This document shows, piece after piece, positions 36,901 through 45,559 of a stretch of DNA of 64,000 nucleotides. Numbering within the stretch: the first letter of the stretch is position 1; each line of letters opens with the position of its first letter. The position numbers and the translations under genes are program-made. The stretch spans positions 62,001 through 126,000 of the forward strand of contig NAJO01000055.1 in assembly GCA_002077065.1 (NCBI GenBank), written 5' to 3'. The notes below the pieces were generated by a model. It did not search any database, was not told where the DNA came from, and saw nothing but the letters and a program-made list of their open reading frames with translations. Source of the stretch: Cryoendolithus antarcticus. Lineage: Eukaryota > Ascomycota > Dothideomycetes > Cladosporiales > Cladosporiaceae.

Positions 36901-37909
36901 AACTGGCGGTGGTACCGTGTCGCTTCGCCTTCTCCAAAATCTTCATCGAGAGTTGTACGCCTGATCCAGCAAGCTCTTCCTCTATGCTCTCGATCGCCTG
37001 CTCCATTGACAGCCAGAAGTTCTTCTCTTGCGTGGCGTTGCCCACAGGTCTTTCATCTGCCTGCTTGGTGAAGTCTCGGATCTGTCGTATCCAGTCATTT
37101 GCCATGCTTTGGATCTTGTTCAGGATCATGCTGTTCGTAAGCAGTTCTTCGGGTATCTGAGCGAGCGCAGCTTGCACGTCTCCGTGCGCATCATCCAGTT
37201 GCCGCCGCACTGCATCATGGATCTGTAGTTTCGGCTCGAGCACTTCACTGTTGTGCAAGAGGTTGAGCAGACTGCTGTCCAGCTCGGCAAGTCGTCGCCG
37301 GGCGCCATTAACACCCGTTCTCGCATCGCCCTCTGGCTTTAGCCGTGTACCACTCGGATCTGACCCTCTTGCAGCAGCTTCAAAGAAAGGTGCGATCGCC
37401 CCACGCAGGAGCGAGTGTAGACTCTCGTAAGGCGATCTCGACTCACCTGTACTCCCAGCTACTCCTGAAACTGGAAGATTGATGACAGACACCTGCCTGC
37501 TGACGGGAAGTTCCGAGGTAATTGGCGCAGGTCGCTTCAGGAACGCAACACAGCCAAGTGTGCGTGAAGAATACGTGAGGTCAGGCCTCAAAGTGTACAC
37601 TGCATGGTCTTCGGTGTCCTCATCGTCAATCCCAGAAGTCTCGCTGATCTTGGCGGCTTCCTTGAGCACGTACAGCGCCACCTGGGCCTCTTGTGCGAAT
37701 CGAGTACATCTCGCCAAGGTGTCTTCTAGGAGCGAGGCACAAAGCAGACTGCCGTCGCCTCGCAGCTCATCGTCTGTAGCACCTAGTGTGACTTCCAGCA
37801 CATTGGTAAGGTAGTGAATGATGTCCTGGGTGAGAGTTGTAGTGGGTGTCGGTTGATGTGGCCCTCCGTTTGGCACACCATTCCCATTTTGTATCACAGG
37901 CTCCTCCAT
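24950..37909 (-). CDS. nudA: Cytoplasmic dynein 1 heavy chain (NudA/Dyn1)
   Basis: Motor subunit of cytoplasmic dynein, moving nuclei, endosomes and spindle toward microtubule minus ends. One uninterrupted frame of 4319 codons starts at the ATG at 37909 (the frame extends five codons further to a GTG). The N-terminal tail (about 1-1300) and linker are followed by six AAA modules: P-loops [12 protein letters not shown] (AAA1, about 1911), [11 protein letters not shown] (AAA2, about 2203), [11 protein letters not shown] (AAA3, about 2570) and [11 protein letters not shown] (AAA4, about 2910). Walker B motifs include [20 protein letters not shown] and [10 protein letters not shown]. The coiled-coil stalk flanks a microtubule-binding domain near 3310 ([20 protein letters not shown]). 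The C-terminus ends naturally in HVMAEVEE. Length matches fungal orthologues. The absence of introns over 13 kb is striking, although in-phase stop-free introns cannot be excluded by eye. Confidence 0.96.
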   Translation of the reverse strand: MEEPVIQNGNGVPNGGPHQPTPTTTLTQDIIHYLTNVLEVTLGATDDELRGDGSLLCASLLEDTLARCTRFAQEAQVALYVLKEAAKISETSGIDDEDTEDHAVYTLRPDLTYSSRTLGCVAFLKRPAPITSELPVSRQVSVINLPVSGVAGSTGESRSPYESLHSLLRGAIAPFFEAAARGSDPSGTRLKPEGDARTGVNGARRRLAELDSSLLNLLHNSEVLEPKLQIHDAVRRQLDDAHGDVQAALAQIPEELLTNSMILNKIQSMANDWIRQIRDFTKQADERPVGNATQEKNFWLSMEQAIESIEEELAGSGVQLSMKILEKAKRHGTTASFSTDTGLREAKDRVQRYNQIFSAFPIEDVLNCTSLGKLYEATKEVLSHLNKKLRLCPQYPIKRAIELVEAISGDIDARLHDLVHGRVLMQMDFEDFLKLTAKIGEIWEVWDDAVKDFTNVAREMTRRRSDKFVPIKVSRQHGKTQDRVDYVETFRRNHEQLQRTIGSVLGGDDAANENADESLLADGVGDVDAIEDIQQAYGAVKDVDVLDVSPEGERLWAQAETTYNERTARVENSIIARLRDRLAVAKTATEMFRVFAKFNALFVRPKIRGAIAEYQSQLISNVKDDIEGLQVRFTHRYGQSESHAMAQLHDLPPISGAVIRARQVERQLDSYMSRIEDILGSKWAQHTEGQRLFTLGERFRERLNTRPIFDDWLRDITKRHLSISGRLFTIVHNRVQGNRLDIQVNFDSQVITLFKEVRNLLWLNFSVPHAISNVSKEARRVYPFAVSLMESLNTYEQANLAIERMEPVAVLLSGYRSAVQGFIAKGAPLRWDTFVLAYDVHMRQASKESAEGVALRARTGDNRHVQFVSDLGNAISTLQSKVSTLATIQTASQAALQELQSCAFTQDALRTQLEAAQRAVDQLNLDSYANIPFWVDGLNAKIVDILHSRLQQALKEWADEFDNPHPIAHKDIGVPNIEPYTHDIVMHSQIIRLEPPLATARAGFLANLQAWLGTVCDLPRVQASRFDTALTAGNSASTKRYAELAIMSLGLLAPLYERIEGKTEAAQSYVDEWLQFQSLWDLQLDQVEDNLGDELDLWLQLIQEIRQKRDTFDTSGMRRSFGHLVIDYEQVQAKVNAKYDQWQHDLLGHFANLFASRMVDVYTDLQRARKDLEGQSMQTASTSQAVSFITVVQTCKRNVKTWEPEMDTFRQGQQTLSRLRFQQPKDWLYVEQVDHEWTALLEVLERKGKLIADQSDALRSKIVAEDGVVSRRVVEVTERWNEERPVAGSIPPAEAVSTLDRFDRELSQLSEQSEMVSKAKEALQLPASPDNMLATLLEEVQDFKSVWANLSIVWTQISDLRDQPWNSIQPRKLRQSLENLIKTTKEMPSRMRQYAAFEHVQSELRQLLKVNPLLTEMRSDAVRERHWAKIFKALQPSKRYSAVSMTLGNVWDLRLGPSEAVIKDVITQAQGEMALEEFVRSVREHWQSYSLDLVQYQNKCRLIRGWDELFAKCSENLNSLQAMRHSPYYKEFEEEASAWEDKLNRVHVLFDVWIDVQRQWVYLEGVFTGNADIKHLLPVESSRFANINSEFMAVLKKVYKSPQVLEVLNIPEVQKSLERLADLLNKIQKALGEYLERERVAFPRFYFVGDEDLLEIIGNSNDTLRIAKHLRKMFAGIAGLTIKNETTITGLTSKEGETLVLRKPISLATTPKINEWLKALEDSMRHTLAETLAEGVTTFAQLTDDDDEAFDSYIATYPAQIAVLAAQCCWTSRVSTALDKGGNALQSLFESQVHRLKVLAATVLKDLNSLHRKKCEHLITEFVHQRDLIEKLIKGGADSSKHYLWLLAMRYEFDGDASPLDRVQIQVANATLAYGFEYLGVPERLVRTPLTDRCFLTLSQALSQRLGGSPYGPAGTGKTESVKALGVQLGRFTLVFNCDDTFDFQAMGRIFLGISQVGAWGCFDEFNRLEERILSAVSQQIQNIQLGLRKRITDPNAQIDLVGRQLKVHALTGMFITMNPGYAGRSNLPDNLKKLFRSVAMSKPDKELIAEVMLYSQGFAEAKTLSRQTVPFFDQCSSILSDQPHYDFGLRALKSVLVSSGGLKRLRLSGAQKSVVEANMEAQILVQSIRETIAPKLVREDAALMVSIEQQAFPGIQYVPAALESLRAALHKVVAERKLVATDVWMTKVLQLYQIQSLHHGVMMVGSSGTGKSNAWQTLLAALQRVDGIEGVCHVIDPKVMSKESLYGSLDSTTREWTDGLFTSILRKVVDNLRGEETKRHWIVFDGDVDPEWVENLNSVLDDNKLLTLPNGERLSLPPNVRIMFEVETLKYATLATVSRCGMVWFSDDTVDVDVMMSRYIAQLRTATFEDLDEDAATPASTDLRVASQSLMADILQRQLTNNNFLTEALKNCLPYHHIMEFTSIRALGTLFSLMRKACRSVLEYNAQHSDFPLGDEQIEAYLSKKLLLGAVWAFTGDCPLVERMTFGNYIASMATVDAPTLSETASLIDYDVTLPNPTWTPWQSQVPTIEVNTHSVTQTDLVVPTLDTVRHEEILYSFLAEHKPLLLCGPPGSGKTMTLFSALRKLPNMEVVGLNFSSATTPDLLIKTLEQYCDYKKSLSGVTMAPKQIGRWLVVFCDEINLPAPDKYGTQRVISFLRQLVEHGGFWKTNTKSWVSLERIQFVGACNPPTDAGRTPLGLRFLRHAPLIMVDYPGEVSLTQIYGTFNGAILKIIPTLRGYADALTTSMIQVYLQSQQRFTPDIQPHYVYSPRELTRWVRAIYEAIRPLETLSLEGLVRIWAHEALRLFSDRLIAEDEREWTEATVNRIALEHFPNIDDQVALQRPILFSNWLSKNYVPVDRDQLRDFVKARLRTFCEEELDVPLILFNDVLEHVLRIDRVFRQAQGHLILIGVSGSGKTTLSRFVAWMNGLSVFQIKVHGNYSAEDFDEDLRNILRRCGCKGEKICFIMDEANVLDSGFLERMNTLLANGEVPGLFEGDEYATLMTACKEGAQRQGLLLDSQEELYKWFTQQIVRNLHVVFTMNPPTEGLSSKAATSPALFNRCVLNWFGDWSDQALFQVAYELTQSVDIDRGTYTAPDTLPIEYSQLVMPPSHRHAVVNSMVHVHHSLQGINDKLKRQQNKTTFLTPRQYLDFTAQFVKLLNEKRDSLEEQQRHLNVGLDKLRETVAKVSDLKKRLAEKKTELERKDVQASEKLQRMVADQREAEQRRTTSLEIQVALEKQERGVAERREVVLRDLATAEPAVVEAQRSVNNIKRQHLTEVRSMQNPPSSVKLALEAVCTLLGHKATDWRSIVAVVRKDDFIASIVNYDNERMMTSSHRKKMRAEYLSNEDFTFERVHRASRACGPLVQWVEAQVIYSEILDRVGPLREEVERLEDEALQTKAEAKMIENTLTELEQSIATYKSEYATLISQTEAIKAEMSRVQSKVSRSMRLLDSLSSERVRWEESSTTFETQMKTLIGDVFLASAFLAYGGLYDQQYRRAMLENWSHHLSASGVQFKTDNPLSEYLSTADERQQWHDHALPVDDLCTENAIMLKRYNRYPLIIDPSGRVAEFLENESKDRRLTVTSFLDSGFVKQLESALRFGNPILIQDAEHIDPILNHVLNKEYQRTGGRVLIQLGRQEIDFSPAFKLYLSTRDPSAAFAPDICSRTTFVNFTVTQSSLRTQTLNEVLKSERPDIDERRSNLVKMQGEFTHRLRRLERMLLQALNDSRGNILDDENVIQTLETLKNEAAEITTKAAETEGVMDEVNTIMDTYDIIARSSSAIFAVLEQLYHMHHFYQFSLQYFINIFGKVLATARTSAERQPEARVNAVLRDLFSTAFRETSVSLLQKDRLTFAVLLAQAAPLPMDKTVIDLLIDEKLVVQDISSSPDMKSRAIAAASGLSTLRPAMSKISDADMHRFCTEEEAEACTPGFDDEENVNDQALKRLLLVKLMRVGRLVPATERFVTTVFDAGFLDFNEDLGRIVTETASNAPIALCASPGFDASYKVDQLVERTKTACANVAMGSNESIASADAALARAAANGTWVLIKNVHLAPDWLQNLIKRIDSVKPHTDFRLFLSMETSDKIPPSLLRASRVLMYEQPAGIRANMRDSLSSLPDRALSQPVEKARVHFLLSYLHAVVQERLRYAPRLGWKKLWEFNDADYDCCAFILQWWIDNAGKGRSNVAPRSIPWEMLRVLVAEMYGGKVDDVGDMAELEALAAKTLTAEAFEDDFNLIGEVAGDSTVGMPLPVGTTKADFLEWVNGLPEREPPTYLGLPANAEKLLLVAHAEGMLKKMKRVMEVLDESEHVMAEVEE

Positions 37910-38104
37910 CGTGGTGACCGTCACGGAGGGATGGCGAGCATTGTGAGTGTCCTGTTACATGTACCACAGGGGAAACATTGAAGTCGCGAAGCGAACGCGT
38001 CGCATGACTCGTGCATGAATTTGGGGAAAGGCATATGGTTAGGCAGCTCAAGGCTTCAGGGTGGTCTAAACACGCGCTCTTACCATTAGGTGCAGCTATG
38101 GAGA

Positions 38105-38116
38105 CATATGTATATA
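38105..38116 (+). promoter_or_regulatory. TATA-like element
   Basis: An A/T-only stretch (ATATGTATATAT) about 55-60 bp before the start of the hypothetical gene at 38167, in the 257-bp divergent promoter shared with the dynein gene. Its position suits a plus-strand promoter; function is inferred. Confidence 0.3.
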
Positions 38117-38166
38117 TTGATAGACTATGCGTTTCTCCTGGGGGATTTCTGTAGAGTAGACAGTGT

Positions 38167-38922
38167 ATGAACGCGACCATGGCAGCACCAGTGCAATCCC
38201 ACAAGACTCGCGACTGGGGCAGTCAGACTCCCTTCGCGAAGCATTTCGGGAAAACGAGTGCCATCCTCGATGTATACATCATGTTTCGAGACCATGGTCT
38301 GCAGGCCACACTAGATCTGATCCCTGACGATTGTGACTTCGTCCGTGGCTGGATCCCGCAATGTGAACGCTTCGAGAATTGCACCGTCATGCTAGTCCTG
38401 GGCATGTGTCGACTGCATGCTGGCGTCCCTTGTATGGAGTCACCAACCTGCTACACTGAGGAGTTGATAGCCTCTCTCGAGAGATTGCCGGAGGTCAAGG
38501 TGCTATGCATGGACTTGCGAAAGGAGTGCAAGCGTAAGCGTGTCACGGAGAAATCGCCTCTTGGCTCGAATTGTGATGAGATACTCGAGTCCGAAGCGGC
38601 CAAGTTGATACTCGCGACGGCTATCGAGCTTGCGATAGCGTCAAAGTATTTTGGCATCAAATTCGGAGCCGTAGTGTCGTACTCGGCAATCTGGTCGAGA
38701 CAGTACAAAGGGCTTTGTGACATGGACAAGCAGCTGGGCCGTACAATGGTCGACGTAGGGTCGACTCCCATCCCAGAGCATCTTGGCCATTTAGGTGGTG
38801 ATCTCACGCACTTGCCAAATGATGCTAGATTCGACGCGAAGACGAGGGCATTCGAGCGCGTCAGCGAGCAGTTGGCCCCTTTGTTAGGGTTCGATGGAGT
38901 CAGGATCTACCGAGCTTTCTAG
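38167..38922 (+). CDS. Hypothetical protein, first ORF (251 aa)
   Basis: Frame from ATG 38167 (an ATG four codons on, at 38179, is equally possible) to a TAG at 38920. Composition is that of a folded, cysteine-containing protein: ILDVYIMFRDHGLQATLDLI, CTVMLVLGMCRLHAG, LEHLGHLGG-type loops and a helical ESEAAKLILATAIELAIASK. No motif that I recognise. The same reading frame stays open for another 195 codons after the TAG, suggesting that the gene continues into the next ORF by splicing or readthrough. Head-to-head with the dynein heavy chain, sharing a 257-bp promoter region. Confidence 0.6.
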   Translation: MNATMAAPVQSHKTRDWGSQTPFAKHFGKTSAILDVYIMFRDHGLQATLDLIPDDCDFVRGWIPQCERFENCTVMLVLGMCRLHAGVPCMESPTCYTEELIASLERLPEVKVLCMDLRKECKRKRVTEKSPLGSNCDEILESEAAKLILATAIELAIASKYFGIKFGAVVSYSAIWSRQYKGLCDMDKQLGRTMVDVGSTPIPEHLGHLGGDLTHLPNDARFDAKTRAFERVSEQLAPLLGFDGVRIYRAF

Positions 38923-39510
38923 GAAGGGCTCGATGAGAGAAATGGTCTATTGGTCCCTAGCAAGCCCAAGCCGCGTCTTGGACGGGTAGACTCGCAGTCA
39001 CCTGCCCTGACGGTGCGCTGCATCGAAGATGTGGCCAGGCTTTTGCGTGGCAAGAAGCCTTCGACGCTGAAGATAGTAACGACAAAAGTCAGAGCGAAAG
39101 GGCCTTTATTGGAGCCCTTTAAGCCGTTATTGAAGCGATCCGCGTCGCCTCTCAATGATGCTGCAGAGCCTGATTCTTCCGAGGAGCTTGATTATATGAG
39201 CACAGCCAAGGAAACAATGACCGCTGAAGAAATGGAGGAGATGCAACCTTCGACTCACCGCATACAATCCTTGAAGAAGCCGAGAGTGTTACGGCCAGTA
39301 CTCCCACATATGGGCACAGACGTGTACGACTATTACATGTCAATGTACTGTCCACATGCCGTCGACAACGACAATTACGCAACATCTTCCAAAGCGCCAG
39401 GTACAGTTGCCTGCAACAGAACGCACGCGCAGGGTACGGCAGACCCCGCGGCGCTGAAAGCCGAGGCGGATGCAAAAGCCGAACGCTCTAACCTACGACA
39501 ACAATCATGA
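38923..39510 (+). CDS. Possible C-terminal part of the preceding hypothetical gene
   Basis: In-frame continuation after the TAG at 38920-38922. It lacks an ATG for its first 90 or so codons, so it is unlikely to be a separate gene. The encoded sequence looks real: RCIEDVARLLRGKKPSTLKI, a basic KPLLKRSASP stretch, and LRPVLPHMGTDVYDYYMSMY. Removing 38883-38960 (78 nt, GTTAGG donor, CCCTAG acceptor) would delete the TAG and keep the frame. Its TGA at 39508 overlaps the ATG of TFB4 in ATGA. Function unknown. Confidence 0.4.
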   Translation, partial: EGLDERNGLLVPSKPKPRLGRVDSQSPALTVRCIEDVARLLRGKKPSTLKIVTTKVRAKGPLLEPFKPLLKRSASPLNDAAEPDSSEELDYMSTAKETMTAEEMEEMQPSTHRIQSLKKPRVLRPVLPHMGTDVYDYYMSMYCPHAVDNDNYATSSKAPGTVACNRTHAQGTADPAALKAEADAKAERSNLRQQS

Positions 39511-40688
39511 ACGCTGTGGACGCCACCACCCGAAGCAACGAAGTCGACACGACCGCACCATCTTCGCTTCTTTGCGTCATATTGGATACGAACCCACATG
39601 CCTGGAATCTGCTCTCATCGTCACTGCCGCTGTCAAAGGCCCTCGCGAATGTGTTGGTCTTTCTGAACGCCCACCTCGCCATCAACGCCGCGAATCGAGT
39701 CGCGGTACTCGCAAGCCACACAGACCGAGCAGTATGGCTCTACCCAACCCCCGATACACCTGGCCCACAGCAAAATGATCAGAACTCTCCCGACGATGAC
39801 CTCAACGTGCCTGACGGCGGACCAGTCCAGCCACTCTCAGATGCAGCCAACAAATACCGCCCCTTCGCCCTCGTCGAAAGCGCCATAAAGCGCAACCTCT
39901 CCACCCTAATGTCTACCACAACCCCCGAAGTCCTGTCCGAAACCCCAACAACAATGATAGCCGGTGCTCTAACGCTAGCTCTGACCCACATCTCCAAGCT
40001 CTCCCTGCTCGCCTCTCCATCTCAATCCTCTGCGCAGACCACACAATCCTCGTTTAACTACTCCGATCCCTCCGCGACCGGAACAGCGGGATCAAATAAC
40101 CTCAATCCGAACGCCTCAGCGGACGCATCCCACGCGACGCAAACCCTGACGTCCAGGATCTTGGTGCTGAGTACGTCGCCCGAGAACCCGTCGCAGTACA
40201 TCCCTACGATGAACGCACTCTTCGCCGCCCAGCGACTTCAGATACCCATAGACGTCCTTCCGCTCTCACCTCATAGCAAATCGACGTTTCTCCAACAAGC
40301 TGCAGATGCAACAGGTGGGTTATATATAGCGTGTACCACACCGATTGCACACGCGGGACTCCTGCAATACCTCATGCTGGCTTTCCTTCCCGACGCCACG
40401 TCTCGCAGGAATCTCGTCATGCCTGGAGGCAGTGGCGGAGAAGGCGAGGGAGTCGACTTTCGGGCAGCATGTTTCTGTCATAGGAGAATTGTGGACGTGG
40501 GTTATGTGTGCAGTATATGCCTCAGCATTTTCTGCGAGGTTGTGCCAGAGGGAGTGTGCTTGACTTGTGGCAGTGTGCTTGCGATGGGAAGTTTCGGAAA
40601 GAAGGCTGACGGGCCGAAGAAGAAAAAAAAGAAGAAGAGGGTAGAGGGAGTAGAGGGTAGTGGTGCTGCGACGCCGATGGAGGTCTAG
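39507..40688 (+). CDS. TFB4: TFIIH core subunit Tfb4 (p34)
   Basis: Subunit of the general transcription and DNA-repair factor TFIIH, partner of the Ssl1/p44 subunit. Single exon, 393 residues. The N-terminal von Willebrand-A-like fold begins LLCVILDTNPHAWNLL and continues ANVLVFLNAHLAINAANRVA and RILVLSTSPENPSQYIP. A disordered Ser/Gln insert lies at about 175-210. The C-terminal C4 zinc finger is CFCHRRIVDVGYVCSICLSI followed by FCEVVPEGVCLTCGSVL. It ends in a lysine-rich tail (KKKKKKK) likely to be nuclear-targeting. The start codon overlaps the end of the upstream ORF by four bases. Confidence 0.92.
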   Translation: MNAVDATTRSNEVDTTAPSSLLCVILDTNPHAWNLLSSSLPLSKALANVLVFLNAHLAINAANRVAVLASHTDRAVWLYPTPDTPGPQQNDQNSPDDDLNVPDGGPVQPLSDAANKYRPFALVESAIKRNLSTLMSTTTPEVLSETPTTMIAGALTLALTHISKLSLLASPSQSSAQTTQSSFNYSDPSATGTAGSNNLNPNASADASHATQTLTSRILVLSTSPENPSQYIPTMNALFAAQRLQIPIDVLPLSPHSKSTFLQQAADATGGLYIACTTPIAHAGLLQYLMLAFLPDATSRRNLVMPGGSGGEGEGVDFRAACFCHRRIVDVGYVCSICLSIFCEVVPEGVCLTCGSVLAMGSFGKKADGPKKKKKKKRVEGVEGSGAATPMEV

Positions 40689-40938
40689 ACGTCAAGGTAC
40701 CTTCAATGTCATCTTAGCGAGGTGTTAGGGTCGATGAAACTGGCAAGGTCAAAGCAGGTCCTGGTAGTAATGCTACCCTATGCTAGCCGCCTGGTGATGC
40801 ATATCAGCAAACCCAGGAACCCATCTCAGGTCCTCTACCCGAACTCCGCTTCCTCTCATAGGGTCATCTGAGCACCTCTCACTGCCATCGCAAACTTCTA
40901 GATGAAGTCTCTGAGGACTTCGACCCACTTCATGTATG

Positions 40939-42812
40939 TCATGACTTCCGCGCCTTGAACTTGTAAAACTTGCCTCCCTGCGCAATTGACCCGCTCCCAT
41001 GATTTCGACTCATCACAACTGAAGGGGTACGATCGTCCGAGCTCATGCTAGCAAGAGCGAAAGAGTCGGTGTTGTGCGCGAAGAACAGCATCGCGCCGTC
41101 TTCGATCCGTTTGACCGACAATACCCCGATAGCGCCCGCACTTTGACTATTCTTCACAGACGGATGGCCCATGAAGTCGTTTTCGATGAAGCCTTTGATC
41201 GCCTCATCCTCGTTGACGACCTCCATAGCTCCCGTGGAGGTTGCTCGATGTGAGAAGAAGACGCGGTCGGAGCAAGTCGATGCTGCGAGCGTGGTGCCCA
41301 TGTGTTCGCCGGTGCCACTAGTGACTGTGGCGACGCTCGTGCGGTCTTCGTCCATGGCTGTGGGGATAACGTGAGCGCCGATGCCGACGAGTGCGGCAGG
41401 TCCGATGCGGCCGCGGTGCTTCATACCGATTCCGCCCGATGAGGCGCCACAAGCGATATTGCCGTAAATGTCGATTGCGATGGCGCCGACTGTGTCAGTT
41501 ATCAGGTCCTCTTCCATAGCCGAAGGAGCAAGTGATGGAGCTAGCGGTGGATATTGCTGATTGTTGGACATCTCAGCCAGCAGGCTGTGATCGAGATTGT
41601 AGTTCGTGGCGAGGCTCGGAGGAACCATTCCAAGAGGGACCGGGACTCCGTCAGGGCTTCGCGCGCCACCACTATCGGATGACCTCTCGCTCCACAACCG
41701 ACGTTGCATAGCCGGTGACACGTAGCCTTGGTCATGCTCATAGACTGAATCATCGTCGAACTCTGAGTGCATGGGCTGTGTCACTCTCGAAGGCTGCGTG
41801 ACACCCTGAAGCTCTGCTGAATACGTATGTGCATCACTTTGTGTGCTTTTCGCGAAGTGATGCCCCGATGGCCGAGTCGGCACGTAAGGTGGTCCATCCG
41901 GATCAGTGTACTCCTCGTTCGCGTTAGGGAGGGTGTGTTGCTGGCCATTGTATGCATACTGCCTGCTTGAGCGGCTCGATGGTGGCGACTCCAGTAGCGG
42001 CGGCTCATCCGATTGTGGTGGCGAAATTGGCTGCGCGTCGTTGTAGAGAGCTTGTGACAGGCTGTCCGTATAGTGTCTTCGCGGTCGATCTGCTGGCAGT
42101 GCCGGCTGGCAGTGGCCGGCATTTATATCCGAGTGTGCAGGGGAGAGACCGTAGTGAGCGTTCGTAGCTTCCATCTCCTTTCGCTCCGCAGCTCTCAGGT
42201 CCTGGCTCCAGCGAGTCCATCGTTCCTTGGCAGCAGGCGAGACTAGTGATTCGAAGGGCATGATCTTCATGCCGTGCTCCCACGCAAAGTCTGTCGCACC
42301 TTGGCCCACGAGTAGGTTTGGTGGCACGCGGCGGAGTGAGAGCTGAGTAGCGGAGAAATCTAGAAGTAAGCGGGCCAAGCTAATCGGGTTCTTGATCTCT
42401 GCGTACAGTCAGCAAGATGTTTGGACTGTTCGAGGGAGATACTGACGTGCTACTGCCCCAGCACCTCCGCTACGTCCGTTGTGATCGACGATGACAGCGT
42501 CGCATTCTACGACGCCATCCATTGCAAGGTTGCTTCCATACCCAGCATTGGTGATCTCCCTGTCTTCAAGACACTTGAGCGCAAGTTCCACACCTTCAAC
42601 GGCTGAGCCACCACCCCGCAATACTTTCATGCCCATGTTCGCAGCGCTGAGAGATGTCAGTGGAAGCCACGTCCGCACAGCATGACAGTCACTCACTCGC
42701 TGCAAGCCTGAAGATGTGTTATCTCATTGGCAACGCTGTGATATCCGGCGCCGGCGTGGATAAAGATGCAGGCAGTGTCCGTTCCCTTACGCCATTTCTT
42801 GTTGGAGAACAT
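40939..42812 (-). CDS. Threonine-aspartase / asparaginase-2 type Ntn hydrolase
   Basis: Family T2 (isoaspartyl peptidase, L-asparaginase, taspase) proenzyme that self-cleaves before a catalytic threonine. Exons on the minus strand are 42697-42812, 42447-42646 and 40939-42398, with 50- and 48-nt introns (GTGAGT and GTCAGT donors); total 591 aa. The alpha-chain part shows ACIFIHAGAGYHSV, DAANMGMKVLRGGGSAVEGV, ITNAGYGSNLAMDGVVECDA and, across intron 2, GAVAQIKNPISLARLLLDF. The predicted cleavage site and nucleophile are in DTVGAIAIDIYGN (Thr near 409), followed by ASSGGIGMKHRGRIGPAALV. About 230 disordered residues sit between the halves, longer than in bacterial enzymes. The substrate is not predictable; taspase-like proteolysis is inference. 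Confidence 0.86.
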
Positions 42813-42855
42813 GGCGAAGCAGTTGCAGCGGACTGATCAATCCACGAGTTGCCTC

Positions 42856-43287
42856 CTAGAGCAGAAAGAATACAAGCTCTGGTCTACCTAGATCCTGCCC
42901 CAGCAGTCCTTGTTGCAACTCGTGAAGTGCAGCTTTCTGGCTGAAGAAAGAGCGCTTTGGCGGTCCGCGAACAAGTGGAAGAAAATGCTGGGGGTAGTGG
43001 CGGCGCGCTGTAGCTCTGCGGATGACCTTAGGTGTAAGTAGAATAGAGTGAGCCGAAGTGTCGTAGGTGCTTGCACAGGGAGCAGCACGTGCTGAGCTCA
43101 GTATGTCGGTGAGTCTGTTGTAGAAGGCGTTTCTCTTCACCGAGAGCCCACTCTGGCTGTACAAGCTATTGGTCTCGCACTCCTCGTCGATGAGTGAGGT
43201 GGCGGTATCAAGGACGGTATGAAGTTCGGCCTGATACTTCAAGGTGATGTAGTCGGCGAGTGCGGTGTACTGTGACCACACGGACAT
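42856..43287 (-). CDS. Small hypothetical protein (143 aa)
   Basis: Open frame with ATG at 43287, upstream of and on the same strand as the Ntn hydrolase (43 bp between stop and next start). The first 75 residues look like a helical domain: YTALADYITLKYQAELHTVL, ATSLIDEECETNSLY, KRNAFYNRLTDILSSARAA. The C-terminal half (KVIRRATARRHYPQHFLPLV, LHELQQGLLGQDLGRPEL) is basic. No family recognised. It leaves almost no room for a separate promoter for the Ntn hydrolase, so either this ORF lies in that gene's leader or transcription overlaps. Confidence 0.45.
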   Translation of the reverse strand: MSVWSQYTALADYITLKYQAELHTVLDTATSLIDEECETNSLYSQSGLSVKRNAFYNRLTDILSSARAAPCASTYDTSAHSILLTPKVIRRATARRHYPQHFLPLVRGPPKRSFFSQKAALHELQQGLLGQDLGRPELVFFLL

Positions 43288-44121
43288 ATGAATCGTTTAT
43301 ATCAGGCCCATGCTGCTCTTCAGGTGTCAGGAGAGGATTTCGAGGCACGTGATGCCAACGCCACGCACGCAGTGAGTGAAGGAGGGTATGGTATGTGAGT
43401 GAGGAAGAGGATAACGAGCGTATGAAGAGATGGGTGGGGGTCGAAGCAGCACAAGAGAATCTGGTCTGAGAAGATCCATGAAGTGGAAGTCCCAAGGCCA
43501 GACGACCGGGTCGAATCCCGCGTTGTGCGCCTGCCTGCTGAGAAAGAGGAAGTCGCAACTCACTCTCGGCGCGTCCGGACGCGGAATCTTGACACTCTAA
43601 CGCTCAGATGTTGATACCCTGATGCCATTCTGATATCTATGGGCCCTGGAACAGTACGAGGCCAACTAAAGAGCGATTGTTCTCGTCTATTGTAATGTTG
43701 TCCACGTAGTGTCGTTGATGAGAGGCAAACCCAGGGGCAGCACGAGACGATCGCGGTCCTTGATGGCTAGAAATCTTGTTAGACTGTCATTTCGACGGGA
43801 CACGAGTCTTAGCATCCAGCCCTGGAAGACTTCGTCAATGATCCACACTTCCGCATTGATGTATTGGATCAAGTACGGACGTGTGAGAGGAGAAGTCTTG
43901 CCTGGCAGAATGGTACCATGTAAAATGCCGTGTGACTGAGGTCCCCCACAATTCGGTCACTTCACCTGGTCTTACGCAGCTTAAGGCAACATCGAAGTCC
44001 ACATTTCACACTCCCATCTCCCTTGGTCCTTCGGGTTCGTGAGTCTTCCATATCGTCGGCCTTAATCGCGGACGCATATCAAAGGCAATCCAGCCAGTCG
44101 TCCTCTCACATCCTACCCAAT
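43288..44121. other. Intergenic region upstream of ARP3
   Basis: 834 bp. It includes a 61-codon minus-strand frame at 43687-43872, extendable upstream to a plausible acceptor, that reads like protein; see findings. A weak tRNA-like match at 43449-43528 was rejected. Confidence 0.45.
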
Positions 44122-45559
44122 ATGGCGAACCAAACCCCCGCCGTTGTCATGGACAAGTCAGTTGTCCTCCATTGTTGCATCCAGAGATCGCATACTGATA
44201 ACAGCATAGCGGCACGGGCTACTCGAAACTCGGCTTCGCAGGCAACGACTCTCCCTCATTCGTCTTTCCAACCGCAATAGCAACAAAAGGGCCAGCTGGC
44301 GGTGGTGGAGGAACGGGCTCGGGCAGACCAGCTGTAGGCAACAAACCCTCCTTCCTCACCGGGGGCGCAGGGCCGGGAGGTCACTTGTCAGGAAAGCGAG
44401 GCACAGAGGACTTGGACTTCTTCATTGGCGATGAGGCATTGGCAGCAGCAGCCGGACCGGGTGAGCCAGGGCTCTAGTGCAACCTACAAGGTATTTCAAG
44501 TACTGATAAGACGATACAGGCTACGGCATCCACTACCCCATCCGCCACGGCCAAGTCGAGAACTGGGACCACATGGAATGCTTCTGGTCCAACAGCATCT
44601 TCAAATACCTGCGCGTCGAGCCCGAAGACCACCACTTCCTCCTCACCGAACCGCCTCTAAACCCACCCGAGAACCGCGAGAACACCGCAGAGATCATGTT
44701 CGAGTCCTTCAACTGCGCTGGTCTTTACATAGCCGTACAAGCGGTGCTCGCGCTAGCAGCGTCCTGGACTTCCTCAAAAGCACAGGACCGCAGTCTGACA
44801 GGCACGGTGATAGATTCAGGAGAGGGTGTCACGCATGTCATACCTGTGGCGGAGGGCTATGTCATTGGGAGTAGCATCAAGAGCATTCCCATTGCGGGGA
44901 GGGACATCACGTACTTCGTGCAATCACTCCTCCGAGACCGAGGCGAGCCGGACAGTAGTCTCAAGACGGCTGAGAAGATCAAGGAGGAATTCTGCTACGT
45001 GTCGCCGAACATTGTGCAGGAGTTTGCGCGCTTTGATCGCGAGCCAGGGGACAGATTCAAGACTTATGATGTGCGGCAGCCAGGCGGGAAGTCAGTGACG
45101 GTGGATGTGGGGTACGAAAGGTTTCTGGCACCGGAGATCTTCTTCAATCCGGAAATCTATTCTTCGGACTTCCTCACACCCCTACCCAACATCGTCGACA
45201 CAGTCATCCAGACTTCGCCTATAGATGTGCGACGTGGACTGTACAAGAACATTGTGCTATCTGGTGGCTCGACGCTCTACAAAGACTTCGGACGACGACT
45301 GCAACGCGATATACGGCACTTGGTGGATGCGAGGATTCAGGCGTCGGAAGCGAGAGCTGGTAATAGTGCAAAGAGTGGAGGACTGGAGGTGCAGGTCATC
45401 AGTCACAAGAGGCAACGGCATGGACCTTGGTTCGGTGGTAGTCTGCTGGGGCAAACGCCAGAGTTCCGGAGCTACTGTCACAGCAAGGCGGACTACGATG
45501 AGATTGGGCCGAGCATTGTGCGGCGCTTTGCGTTGTTGGGCGGGCCGGGAAGTACATGA
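44122..45559 (+). CDS. ARP3: Actin-related protein 3, Arp2/3 complex
   Basis: Nucleates branched actin at endocytic patches and hyphal tips. Exons are 44122-44156, 44210-44460 and 44520-45559 (441 aa); introns are 53 and 59 nt. Splicing rebuilds [17 protein letters not shown], the actin phosphate-1 loop, and [13 protein letters not shown] over intron 2. Further Arp3 hallmarks are [98 protein letters not shown] and [15 protein letters not shown] Gly/Pro-rich insert (about residues 38-75) lengthens subdomain 2 relative to animal Arp3. All nucleotide-binding motifs are intact. Confidence 0.95.

Noticed and set aside
38899..38960. Alternative 62-nt intron (GTCAGG...CCCTAG) in the hypothetical gene
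   Set aside because: It would shift into a frame that stops after about 50 codons and abandon the longer protein-like frame, so the 78-nt alternative is preferred.
43449..43528. tRNA-like segment: GCACAAG with GTTGTGC as an acceptor stem and a GGGTCGAATCCC T-arm
   Set aside because: The T-loop lacks the conserved T54, the D-arm and anticodon arm do not fold, and no A-box is present. Chance similarity.
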